The position numbers and the translations under genes are program-made. From the NCBI GenBank assembly GCA_900552115.1, contig URYP01000031.1, positions 1 to 22,599 on the forward strand: 22,599 bases of DNA. Reading direction: 5' to 3'. Below are positions 1-5,912 of the stretch, in pieces. The first letter of the stretch is position 1. Every line of letters starts with the position of its first letter. Under the pieces are notes generated by a model. It was given only the letters and a program-made list of their open reading frames with translations, searched no databases and was not told the DNA's origin. The stretch is from an uncultured Oscillospiraceae bacterium (GTDB lineage: Bacteria > Bacillota > Clostridia > Oscillospirales > Acutalibacteraceae).

Positions 1-70
1 CTGTTTCTTATCAAAGAAGAATTTTTCCCATAGACACAGAAAATTTTACGCCCTCTATTGTGAAATACAG

Positions 71-486
71 CTACGGTTTTTCTTCTCCACTAAATTTATA
101 TCCCACACCCCAGACAGTGATGATATATCGTGGATTGTCTGGGTGTGGTTCGATTTTCAGTCTTAGCTTTCTGACGAATGAGGAAAGATTGTTTGCGTCT
201 GGTGCATTATCATATCCCCATACCTTTTCGTAAATCTGTTCTTTTGTAAATACCTGTCCTTTGTGGCTGGAAAGAAAATACAATAGGTCAAATTCTTTAG
301 CAGTCAGATGTATTTCATCTCCTTTGTCATCAGTAACGGTACGAGTAAAATAATTTACGTCTAAACCGTTACATTTCTTGCTTAGAGAAACAGGTGCAGT
401 ACACAAAGTATTAGACAGCCACTCTACTAACTGATTAAAAACAGCTTCTTCTTTCTCTGTAAATTCTGCAACTAATATTTTCCCAT
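71..486 (-). pseudogene. Winged-helix (OmpR/PhoB C-terminal type) DNA-binding protein with an apparent 1-base frameshift near its start
   Basis: The readable frame (71-406 from a TTG, open back to about 502) ends in a typical OmpR/PhoB effector domain: an L-T-A-K-E-F-D-L-L helix, the FTKEQIYEKVWG recognition region and the wing ending in TVWGVGYKF. No receiver domain precedes it; only ~45 residues (KILVAEFTEKEEAVF...) lie upstream, so this would be a short stand-alone winged-helix regulator. A good ATG with a GGAG ribosome site sits at 486-484, but it reads into a stop after four codons. One extra A in the A4 run (T4 on the + strand, 478-481) would join it to the open frame. That is either a sequencing error or a real mutation. 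Composition is AT-rich, unlike the core genes. The domain call is firm; the start is not, and the target is unknown. Confidence 0.6.
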
Positions 487-540
487 GTATATCACTCCGC
501 TACATTTTTTAAGAATTGCCTTTATTCTAAATCTCCAATT

Positions 541-1107
541 CTATTTTTGCAGGACATAATATTCAGTATAAATCTTTTTATCATGTCCTCCTATCAATTT
601 TTCTTCAGAAGCAACGAAACCTAACCGGATTATTGCCAATTTTCTTTCAGAAGCAAAATGAGGAACTTTTGTTGCAATTATCTGGCAATTAAATAATTCA
701 AATACTGAGGGTACGATAAGCGATAGTATTTCAAAAATACTTTCTTCCTGTTCATAATCACTTCTCAAATCAAGTCTTAATAACCCACAGTTATTAAAAT
801 AATCATCAGCTTTCCGATTAAATACTTCAATCGTTCCTATTGCTTTGTTATCTGTTTTTGATACAATAGTCCAGCGAACAAAACCTTGTCTACCATACTC
901 CCACAGCCAATATTCAATCGCTTGTTCCATTCTGGTTTCAGTAGTATAATGAAAGTTATCTCCCCCGCAATTATCACTATTGAAAAGTGGTACAGCTTTT
1001 TCATCAGAATATACTTTTAATAAATCTTCCTTGTCCTTTTTACTTACCATTCTTAACATATAGTTTTCATTCTCATATTTAGGACATTTTTCATATGGGT
1101 TCAACAT
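541..1107 (-). CDS. GNAT-family N-acetyltransferase (RimJ/RimL-like)
   Basis: The 188-residue protein has the layout of RimJ/RimL-type GNAT enzymes, which transfer an acetyl group from acetyl-CoA to an amine. An N-terminal LRMVSKKDKEDLLKVYSD segment is followed by a central W-T-I-V-S...AIGTIEVFNR strand pair, and a late segment (ATKVPHFASERKLAIIRLGFV) corresponds to the usual terminal 'N-x-x-S-x-x-x-x-x-x-x-GF' region. The classical Q/R-x-x-G-x-G/A acetyl-CoA loop is not obvious, so activity is uncertain. The ATG at 1107 has a strong GGAGG ribosome site (TACGGAGGTGC type) a few bases upstream. It lies between the WYL regulator and the winged-helix gene, all leftward and all AT-rich, which suggests one accessory block. 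The substrate cannot be told from sequence. Confidence 0.75.
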   Translation of the reverse strand: MLNPYEKCPKYENENYMLRMVSKKDKEDLLKVYSDEKAVPLFNSDNCGGDNFHYTTETRMEQAIEYWLWEYGRQGFVRWTIVSKTDNKAIGTIEVFNRKADDYFNNCGLLRLDLRSDYEQEESIFEILSLIVPSVFELFNCQIIATKVPHFASERKLAIIRLGFVASEEKLIGGHDKKIYTEYYVLQK

Positions 1108-1147
1108 AAATGCACCTCCGTTTTTATTAACACTATATCACGGTATA

Positions 1148-1167
1148 TATGACAACAGTATGTCATA
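1148..1167. promoter_or_regulatory. Palindrome between the WYL regulator and the GNAT gene
   Basis: TATGACA and TGTCATA form a perfect 7-bp inverted repeat around a 6-base spacer. It lies just after the WYL stop codon and ~40 bases upstream of the GNAT start. It could be an operator for the adjacent regulator or a small intercistronic hairpin; no T-run follows it, so it is not a convincing terminator. Confidence 0.35.
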
Positions 1168-1168
1168 G

Positions 1169-2029
1169 TTATTTGTATAAAGAAATAATTTTTGAAGCTA
1201 CTTTAAAAAGGCGTTTACGTATTTCTTTTGGTGCAATTACCTCAACATCATCACCCAATGACAATAGCGTACCAAGCCAGAACTGCTCGTTTTCCACCAC
1301 GGTCAATTTCATAAACGTGTTTCCATCCGGAAGGGTCTCAATTACACTCCCTTTCAAATATTCTTGAACCCGTGCCCGTGCCTTTTCTTTACATTTTACA
1401 ACAACATCTATATATTGACGACAATCTGTTTTATCAGACTTTTTCAAAATACTTTCTGGAGTGTCATGTTCTTTTGTAAACGGGATATCCGTAATTTTTA
1501 TATCCCTCATCCTTACAAATTTATAGGTACGATAATCGTTTTTTATTTTAGAGTAAGCAAGAAGATACCAAGCGTACCACCTGTATAAGACTGCAATCGG
1601 CTCTACACTGTGTACACGAGTTTCATTGTTATTATTCGTATATATAAAATCTACCATACGTTTTTGAGCTATGGCAGTTTGCAATGTTTGCAGAGTAGCT
1701 TGCTCACCTTCTCGTAAGACGGAAAAATCTAATATAATATTCATATTGTTATTGTTAAATATATGAGATATTTTTTCTAATGTATGTTTTGCATTTTGAT
1801 CATTTGTAGCCGAAACTAACCCTTTAAGTGCAGTCAAAATATAAGAATAATCATTTGAAGTGGCAAGATGTTTATCAAGTTTAAATTGCGAGGATATTTC
1901 ATAACCACCTGTCGCCCCAGTGACTGAAATAATCGGAATTCCAGCAAGACATAATGAGTCAATATCTCTCTGGATAGTTCGCACGGAAACTTCAAAATAT
2001 TTAGCTAATTCATTCGCAGATGTTCTTCC
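1169..2029 (-). CDS. WYL-domain transcriptional regulator, 5'-truncated at the junction with rnpA
   Basis: This is a DeoR/YafY-type regulator: an N-terminal helix-turn-helix followed by a WYL domain, which in this family usually senses a ligand or nucleic acid. A GTG-initiated frame starts at 1984, but the same frame continues upstream to 2029 and encodes GRTSANELAKYFEVS, the first half of the HTH. The real protein therefore begins further upstream, and its first ~20 residues are missing because the sequence changes into rnpA there. The second half of the HTH is VRTIQRDID; the WYL core is visible as EPIAVLYRWYAWYLLAYS (about residues 130-147 from the GTG), and the C-terminal WCX-like region follows. 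The gene is AT-rich, contrasting with the GC-rich rnpA it abuts. Without its own start it is probably non-functional as shown, or the join is artificial. Confidence 0.8.
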   Translation of the reverse strand, partial: GRTSANELAKYFEVSVRTIQRDIDSLCLAGIPIISVTGATGGYEISSQFKLDKHLATSNDYSYILTALKGLVSATNDQNAKHTLEKISHIFNNNNMNIILDFSVLREGEQATLQTLQTAIAQKRMVDFIYTNNNNETRVHSVEPIAVLYRWYAWYLLAYSKIKNDYRTYKFVRMRDIKITDIPFTKEHDTPESILKKSDKTDCRQYIDVVVKCKEKARARVQEYLKGSVIETLPDGNTFMKLTVVENEQFWLGTLLSLGDDVEVIAPKEIRKRLFKVASKIISLYK

Positions 2030-2328
2030 ATAACGCGCGCGATATCCGTGCTTTTACAGCGGCCGGTCCTTCCGCGCGCAACAAAAACCACATCCCAGCC
2101 GCCGGTAACCTGCGGATACAGCTGCCGGAACGCTTCGCGGATGATACGCCGGCAGCGATTGCGCTGCACGGCATTACCCACCTTTTTGCCGGTGGTAATG
2201 CCGACCCGGACACCGGGACGGCGGGTTTTCCGCAAATAGGTCACCAAACAGGGATGCACCTGCGACTTACCTTTGCGGTATAAAAACTGAAAGTCACGGT
2301 TTTCCTTAATCACTGGAAACGCCGCCAT
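2005..2328 (-). CDS. rnpA: Ribonuclease P protein component, C-terminus possibly altered at a sequence junction
   Basis: RnpA is the basic protein subunit of RNase P, which assists the catalytic RNA in removing the 5' leader of precursor tRNAs. The family signature is clear: ENRDFQFLYRKGKS near the N-terminus, then VGNAVQRNRCRRIIREAFR (the conserved RNR motif) around residues 50-68. I chose the ATG at 2328 because it places the protein start where the family begins; an upstream in-frame ATG at 2388 falls inside a terminator hairpin. At 107 residues it is slightly short, and its last residues (VMEEHLRMN) are encoded by bases shared with the AT-rich WYL reading frame. The true C-terminus was probably replaced. 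It follows rpmH on the same strand, the usual Firmicute order. yidD, yidC and jag, which usually come next, are absent because of the junction. Confidence 0.9.
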   Translation of the reverse strand: MAAFPVIKENRDFQFLYRKGKSQVHPCLVTYLRKTRRPGVRVGITTGKKVGNAVQRNRCRRIIREAFRQLYPQVTGGWDVVFVARGRTGRCKSTDIARVMEEHLRMN

Positions 2329-2373
2329 GCCGATCCCCGCTTTCTTTCTATCCGCGCCATGCCCGGAACCTAC

Positions 2374-2398
2374 AAAAAAAAGCCACACAATGGTGGCT
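2374..2398 (-). terminator. Rho-independent terminator/attenuator between rpmH and rnpA
   Basis: AGCCAC and GTGGCT form a perfect 6-bp stem with a 6-base loop. On the minus strand it is followed by a run of eight T residues (A-run 2374-2381 on +). Its position, directly after the rpmH stop, suggests it lowers rnpA expression relative to the far more abundant ribosomal protein L34. In the + direction the hairpin is followed by a shorter T-run, so it may work both ways. Confidence 0.7.
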
Positions 2399-2402
2399 CT
2401 TT

Positions 2403-2537
2403 TTAGTAGGTAAGGCGACTTCTACCTTTTGCTCTTCTACGAGCCAGAACCTTACGGCCATTGGCAGTTGCCATTCTTTTGCGGAACCCGTGTTCCATTT
2501 TACGATGCCGCTTTTTCGGCTGATAAGTACGAAGCAT
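2403..2537 (-). CDS. rpmH: 50S ribosomal protein L34
   Basis: This 44-residue, very basic protein reads MLRTYQPKKRHRKMEHGFRK and then RMATANGRKVLARRRAKGR, ending in LTY. It is an almost textbook L34, a small protein of the large ribosomal subunit. The ATG at 2537 has an excellent AGGAGG ribosome site 7 bases upstream, and a sigma-A-type promoter lies ~55 bases further up. It is transcribed leftward, divergently from dnaA, which is the standard arrangement at Firmicute origins. Length equals the family norm. Confidence 0.98.
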   Translation of the reverse strand: MLRTYQPKKRHRKMEHGFRKRMATANGRKVLARRRAKGRSRLTY

Positions 2538-2592
2538 GCGTCATCCTCCTTTCGGATAACCAATATCAGGGGTCACAACCTTGCGAGGATAT

Positions 2593-2622
2593 ATTATATA
2601 ACAACCTACTTAGAAAAGTCAA
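2593..2622 (-). promoter_or_regulatory. Sigma-A-type promoter for rpmH-rnpA
   Basis: On the minus strand a TTGACT -35 box (2617-2622) is separated by 18 bases from a perfect TATAAT -10 box (2593-2598). The predicted transcript starts near 2586, leaving a ~50-base leader with the rpmH ribosome site. Confidence 0.75.
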
Positions 2623-2743
2623 CAAAAAATTGGCAAAAAAACTATGCTCCGCAAAGAATTTCGCCTGTCCCTATAATCTGGTGGTTTGGGAAAACATCTC
2701 TACCACATATGGTGGCAAAGCGACTTTTACCACAGCTTATCCC

Positions 2744-2778
2744 CATACAGGCGTTTTAACGGCTCATACAGGCGTTTT
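2744..2778 (+). repeat. Two 14-bp direct repeats spaced by 21 bp upstream of dnaA
   Basis: CATACAGGCGTTTT occurs perfectly at 2744-2757 and again at 2765-2778. The 21-bp period equals two helical turns, so a protein could bind both copies on the same DNA face. The first copy is directly preceded by TTATCCC (2738-2744), so a near-consensus DnaA box (TTATCCCCA, one mismatch to TTATCCACA) overlaps it. The pair lies ~55-80 bases upstream of the dnaA promoter. Confidence 0.7.
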
Positions 2779-2781
2779 CTC

Positions 2782-2798
2782 TGTTCCCCGGGAAAACA
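2782..2798. promoter_or_regulatory. Noc/ParB-like palindromic site upstream of dnaA
   Basis: TGTTCCCCGGGAAAACA contains the CCCGGG centre of the Bacillus Noc-binding site (ATTTCCCGGGAAAT) and matches it at 11 of 14 positions. A Noc-like protein is encoded at 16719-17549, so a site at the origin is reasonable. Binding is an inference only. Confidence 0.4.
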
Positions 2799-2828
2799 AA
2801 TAATTTCCGCTAAATGCGAAAACCGGCG

Positions 2829-2857
2829 TTGTAAAAGCCAAAAAAGTGTGTTACAAT
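2829..2857 (+). promoter_or_regulatory. Sigma-A-type promoter for dnaA
   Basis: TTGTAA (2829-2834) and TACAAT (2852-2857) are separated by exactly 17 bases. The predicted start, near 2864, gives a ~55-base leader before the dnaA ATG. Repeats and the Noc-like palindrome lie immediately upstream. Confidence 0.65.
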
Positions 2858-2920
2858 GTTTTAAATATTGTTTTTAATCAGGTTTTTCCCGTAACTAATA
2901 GAAAGGCATGTGGACTCTTC

Positions 2921-4264
2921 ATGGAAACGTTAAAAGAAGCTTGGTCGGGTGTTCTGGATTATCTACATTCCCTACCCGATATCAGCGAAGTGGCCTTTAA
3001 TGTCTGGATTTCCTGCATTGAGCCTCGCAGTATCGAAGATGACAAAGTGGTCTTGTCCGTCCATACCAATTTCCAGCGGAAAATCATTTCCGAGCATTAT
3101 ACCGATAAACTCAAGCAGGCTGTGCAGAACGTACTCGGACTCCCGCTGGAACTGGAAATTCTGTCGGAGGAAGATACTTCTACCGTACCGGAGACTCCTC
3201 TTGACTCGGATGAAACGGAACCCGGTAACCTGTTTAGCGGCAAAACCGCCAACTATGAATACTCCTTTGAGAATTTTATTGTCGGCTCTTCAAATAAATA
3301 TGCGCATGCCGCCTCTCAGGCCGTGGCCAAGAACCCGGCTGGTCATTATAATCCTTTATTTATATATGGCGGATCTGGTCTCGGCAAAACGCATCTTTTG
3401 TATGCAATTTGCAATGAAATAAAAAAGAATACGCCGGATGTAAAAATATTATACACCAAAGGCGAATATATGACCAATGAACTAATCGAGTCCCTTCGGA
3501 ACAAATCCACCGCAGATTTTCGCGCAAAATACCGCCAGGTGGACGTTTTGATGGTGGACGATATCCAGTTTATCGCCGGTAAGGAAGCCACGCAGGAGGA
3601 ATTTTTCCATACGTTTGAAGCCCTTCACCAGGCTAACAAGCAAATTGTCCTAACCTCCGATCGGCCACCGAAAGAAATTGCCACGCTGGAAGACCGCCTG
3701 CGGTCCCGTTTTGAAATGGGCCTGCTGGCGGATATACAGCCGCCGGACCTTGAAACCCGCATTGCCATTGTTAAACGCAAGGCTCAAATTTTTGACGTGG
3801 ATATTGACGACGATGTCGCCGCATACATCGCCAGCCAGCTGAAAAGCAACGTTCGCCAGTTGGAGGGAGCCATCAAGCGGCTGCGCGCACAATGTATTCT
3901 GAACGGCGAACGGGCAACAATCAACAGCGCTAAAGTCGCGATACGCGACATTCAAAACGATAACCCGCCGATTCCGGTGACAGTGGATCGCATCATCAGT
4001 GAAGTCGCGCGTACCATGAACGTCACGCCGGAAGACATTCGGTCCACCAAGCGGTCGGCGGCGGTCTCCCAGGCTCGCCAGGTATCGGCGTTTGTCGTGC
4101 GCAGCATCACTGGCCTGTCCATGAAAGCAATTGGTGAACACTTTGGCACGCGGGATCATTCTACCATTGTTTACGCCGTGAAAAAGGTCGAAGATATGAT
4201 GCAGCGGGATGCGTCTTTCAAAGGGCGGGTCAATGATATCATCAAAAATGTCAGTGAGCATTAA
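2921..4264 (+). CDS. dnaA: Chromosomal replication initiator protein DnaA
   Basis: DnaA binds oriC as an ATP-bound filament, melts the DNA and loads the replicative helicase. All four domains are visible in the 447 residues: domain I (1-80, beginning METLKEAWSGVLDYL), a variable acidic linker (81-110), the AAA+ ATPase with Walker A GGSGLGKTH (150-158) and Walker B LMVDDIQF (210-217), and the C-terminal DNA-binding domain with the DnaA signature GTRDHSTIVYAV (409-420). I chose the ATG at 2921 because the family N-terminus starts there; the AGAAAGG ribosome site is 13 bases upstream, somewhat far. An upstream in-frame ATG (2846) overlaps the -10 promoter box and is unlikely. The length is normal. 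It is flanked by non-coding, repeat-bearing DNA on both sides. Confidence 0.98.
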   Translation: METLKEAWSGVLDYLHSLPDISEVAFNVWISCIEPRSIEDDKVVLSVHTNFQRKIISEHYTDKLKQAVQNVLGLPLELEILSEEDTSTVPETPLDSDETEPGNLFSGKTANYEYSFENFIVGSSNKYAHAASQAVAKNPAGHYNPLFIYGGSGLGKTHLLYAICNEIKKNTPDVKILYTKGEYMTNELIESLRNKSTADFRAKYRQVDVLMVDDIQFIAGKEATQEEFFHTFEALHQANKQIVLTSDRPPKEIATLEDRLRSRFEMGLLADIQPPDLETRIAIVKRKAQIFDVDIDDDVAAYIASQLKSNVRQLEGAIKRLRAQCILNGERATINSAKVAIRDIQNDNPPIPVTVDRIISEVARTMNVTPEDIRSTKRSAAVSQARQVSAFVVRSITGLSMKAIGEHFGTRDHSTIVYAVKKVEDMMQRDASFKGRVNDIIKNVSEH

Positions 4265-4552
4265 CCGATTTTCCACGAGGGTTTCCCGTGGAAAAAGTGG
4301 AATATTCTACATATCTCACACGAATTATCGACGGGTTTTCCCGAAAGTTTCCACGGGGAAAGATTGGGGGAATCAAGTGAAATCTTCTTCACCGGTTTTC
4401 ACAGGGCTGTACGCTCTGTTTTCCTCCGCTTCGGGCGGAGAAAAACGCCATGACAGCAGGTTTTGACGCCGGTTTCCACTTTTTCACCGACCCTATAGAC
4501 TACGGCTACTAAAAGATAAAGAAAGATAGATAGTATAATGGCCAAGGAAAGG
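4265..4552. other. dnaA-dnaN intergenic region, probable oriC core
   Basis: The ~290 bases are full of TTTTCCACG-type nonamers, which resemble DnaA boxes (TTATCCACA): 4269-4277, inverted at 4287-4295, and TTTCCACGG at 4348-4356. More degenerate forms occur near 4396 and 4473-4487. A hairpin CTCCGC-TTCGG-GCGGAG (4424-4440) carries the very stable C(UUCG)G loop. Just before dnaN the sequence becomes AT-rich and contains CTA/ACT triplets (4493-4515). The Firmicute origin usually sits exactly here. I see no small gene in this interval. Confidence 0.6.
4269..4295. repeat. 9-bp perfect inverted repeat directly after dnaA
   Basis: TTTTCCACG (4269-4277) and CGTGGAAAA (4287-4295) form a perfect inverted repeat with a 9-base spacer, starting five bases after the dnaA stop. 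The right half overlaps GGTTTCCCGTGGAAAA (4280-4295), which matches the parS-type 16-mer TGTTTCACGTGGAACA at 13 positions. It could serve as paired DnaA boxes, a ParB/Noc site, or a hairpin at the end of the dnaA mRNA. Confidence 0.5.
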
Positions 4553-5668
4553 ATGAGAAACGTTTTGAAAATATCTTGCCAGAAGCAGGCGCTGATTAGC
4601 GCCGTCAGCAATGTACAGCGGGCCGTTTCCGGAAAATCGACGGTTTCGGTACTGGACGGCATTTTATTGCGCGCATCCGCCGATTCCCTGTTGTTAGCGG
4701 GATATGATCTGGAATTGGGAATCATGACAACGGTGGACGCAAACGTCGAGCAGACCGGGCAGATCGTGCTGAATGCCCGCCTGTTCGGTGATATTGTCCG
4801 CAAGCTGCCGGGAGACACGGTGGAATTGGAAACGGATGACCGGTTTCAAACGATTATTCGCAGCGATGAATCCATGTTTTCCATTGTTGGGATCGATGCG
4901 GCGGAATATCCGGATATTCCTACCGTCAGCGACGGTGAAGACATTTCTCTGCCTGAAACAACCCTGAAAAGTATGATCCGGCAAACATTGTTTGCCGTGG
5001 CGCAGACCGATATCCGGCCGGTGCATACCGGGGTGCAGTTTACAGTGGCGGACAATCAGCTTCGCCTGGTCGCCGTTGACGGCTCACGGCTGGCCATTCG
5101 CTGTGAAGCCGTGGACTGCCGGCAGAATATGGAATTCGTTGTTCCTGGAAAAACGCTTAGTGAGCTGTTAAAGTTGCTTGGTGATGAGGAAGAAGCGGCT
5201 GTTTTACATGTGGGGCAGCAACACATTTTAACGGAGGTGGGGGGATACTCGGTTATTTCCCGCCTGTTGGATGGGGAATTCCTGGCTTATCAAAAAGCGA
5301 TCCCGCCGCAGATAACGACGGAAATTCGTGTAAAAACCCGTGTGTTGATGGACGCCGTGGAACGCGCGTCCCTGGTTATCAATGACCGCATCAAATCTCC
5401 CCTGGTCTGCCAGTTCCAGGATGAGAGCATCACGGTTTCCTGTACGACGCCACTGGGATCGGCAAAAGACAAGATTGATACGGATAGCATGGACGGCAAC
5501 GCGGAAGAGATGGGATTCAACAGCCGCTTTCTGTTGGATGCTCTGAAAAATGCGGAAACCGATGAAGTGCGGATACAATTGAATGGACCGGTTTCTCCCA
5601 TGAAAATTCTGCCGGTCGAGGGAGAATCCTTTTTGTTTCTGGTCTTGCCGGTAAGACTGAAGGCATAA
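4553..5668 (+). CDS. dnaN: DNA polymerase III beta subunit (sliding clamp)
   Basis: DnaN forms the ring that tethers DNA polymerase III to DNA. The protein shows the family start (LKISCQKQALISAVSNVQRAV), the SVLDGILL strand typical of domain 1, and a C-terminus ending FLFLVLPVRLKA, equivalent to the usual 'LVMPMRL' end. Length (~371) is normal for three clamp domains. Three starts are possible: ATG 4538, ATG 4553 and TTG 4565. The TTG would align best with the family N-terminus and has AAGGA 11 bases upstream. ATG 4538 lies inside a TATAAT sequence (4534-4539) and lacks a ribosome site. I chose 4553, which has AAGG five bases upstream, as a compromise. It follows the origin and is almost fused to the next gene (1-base gap). 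Confidence 0.95.
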   Translation: MRNVLKISCQKQALISAVSNVQRAVSGKSTVSVLDGILLRASADSLLLAGYDLELGIMTTVDANVEQTGQIVLNARLFGDIVRKLPGDTVELETDDRFQTIIRSDESMFSIVGIDAAEYPDIPTVSDGEDISLPETTLKSMIRQTLFAVAQTDIRPVHTGVQFTVADNQLRLVAVDGSRLAIRCEAVDCRQNMEFVVPGKTLSELLKLLGDEEEAAVLHVGQQHILTEVGGYSVISRLLDGEFLAYQKAIPPQITTEIRVKTRVLMDAVERASLVINDRIKSPLVCQFQDESITVSCTTPLGSAKDKIDTDSMDGNAEEMGFNSRFLLDALKNAETDEVRIQLNGPVSPMKILPVEGESFLFLVLPVRLKA

Positions 5669-5669
5669 C

Positions 5670-5912
5670 ATGAAAGAGATAGAGAAAGAACGGATCATCC
5701 CAATCGATACGCCGTTTATCCGACTGGATGCGTTTTTAAAACTGACCGGGTCCGCGCAGACGGGCGGTCAAGCCAAGGTTCTGGTGCAGACAGGACGAGT
5801 GCTTGTCAATGGCCAGGTGTGCACCATGCGCGGCAAAAAGCTGGTAGACGGCGACCGCGTACAGGCGGCGGACGAGGACATGTGTTATCGGGTGGAACAG
5901 CATGATAGCTGA
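5670..5912 (+). CDS. yaaA: S4-domain RNA-binding protein, YaaA type
   Basis: The 80-residue protein is little more than one S4 domain: IRLDAFLKLTGSAQTGGQAK, then VLVNGQVCTMRGKKLVDGDRV. S4 domains bind structured RNA. The homologue between dnaN and recF in Bacillus (YaaA, also called RlbA) is linked to late assembly of the large ribosomal subunit. It starts one base after the dnaN stop and overlaps recF by 11 bases, so the three genes are very probably translationally coupled. Length and position are as expected. Confidence 0.9.
   Translation: MKEIEKERIIPIDTPFIRLDAFLKLTGSAQTGGQAKVLVQTGRVLVNGQVCTMRGKKLVDGDRVQAADEDMCYRVEQHDS

Larger units (their letters stand above)
2538..2920. other. rpmH-dnaA intergenic region, upstream arm of a probable oriC
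   Basis: This non-coding interval is more AT-rich than the genes around it. It holds divergent promoters for rpmH and dnaA, the 14-bp direct repeats, the Noc-like palindrome, and DnaA-box-like sequences: TTTACCACA near 2726 (7/9) and TTATCCCCA near 2738 (8/9). A CCAC-N5-GTGG inverted repeat lies around 2703-2715. In many Firmicutes oriC is bipartite, with box clusters on both sides of dnaA, and this interval fits the upstream arm. Confidence 0.55.

Noticed and set aside
4424..4440. UUCG-loop hairpin as a terminator of dnaA
   Set aside because: The stem is very stable but is followed by AAAAACG rather than a T-run, and on the other strand no T-run follows either; more likely part of the origin structure.
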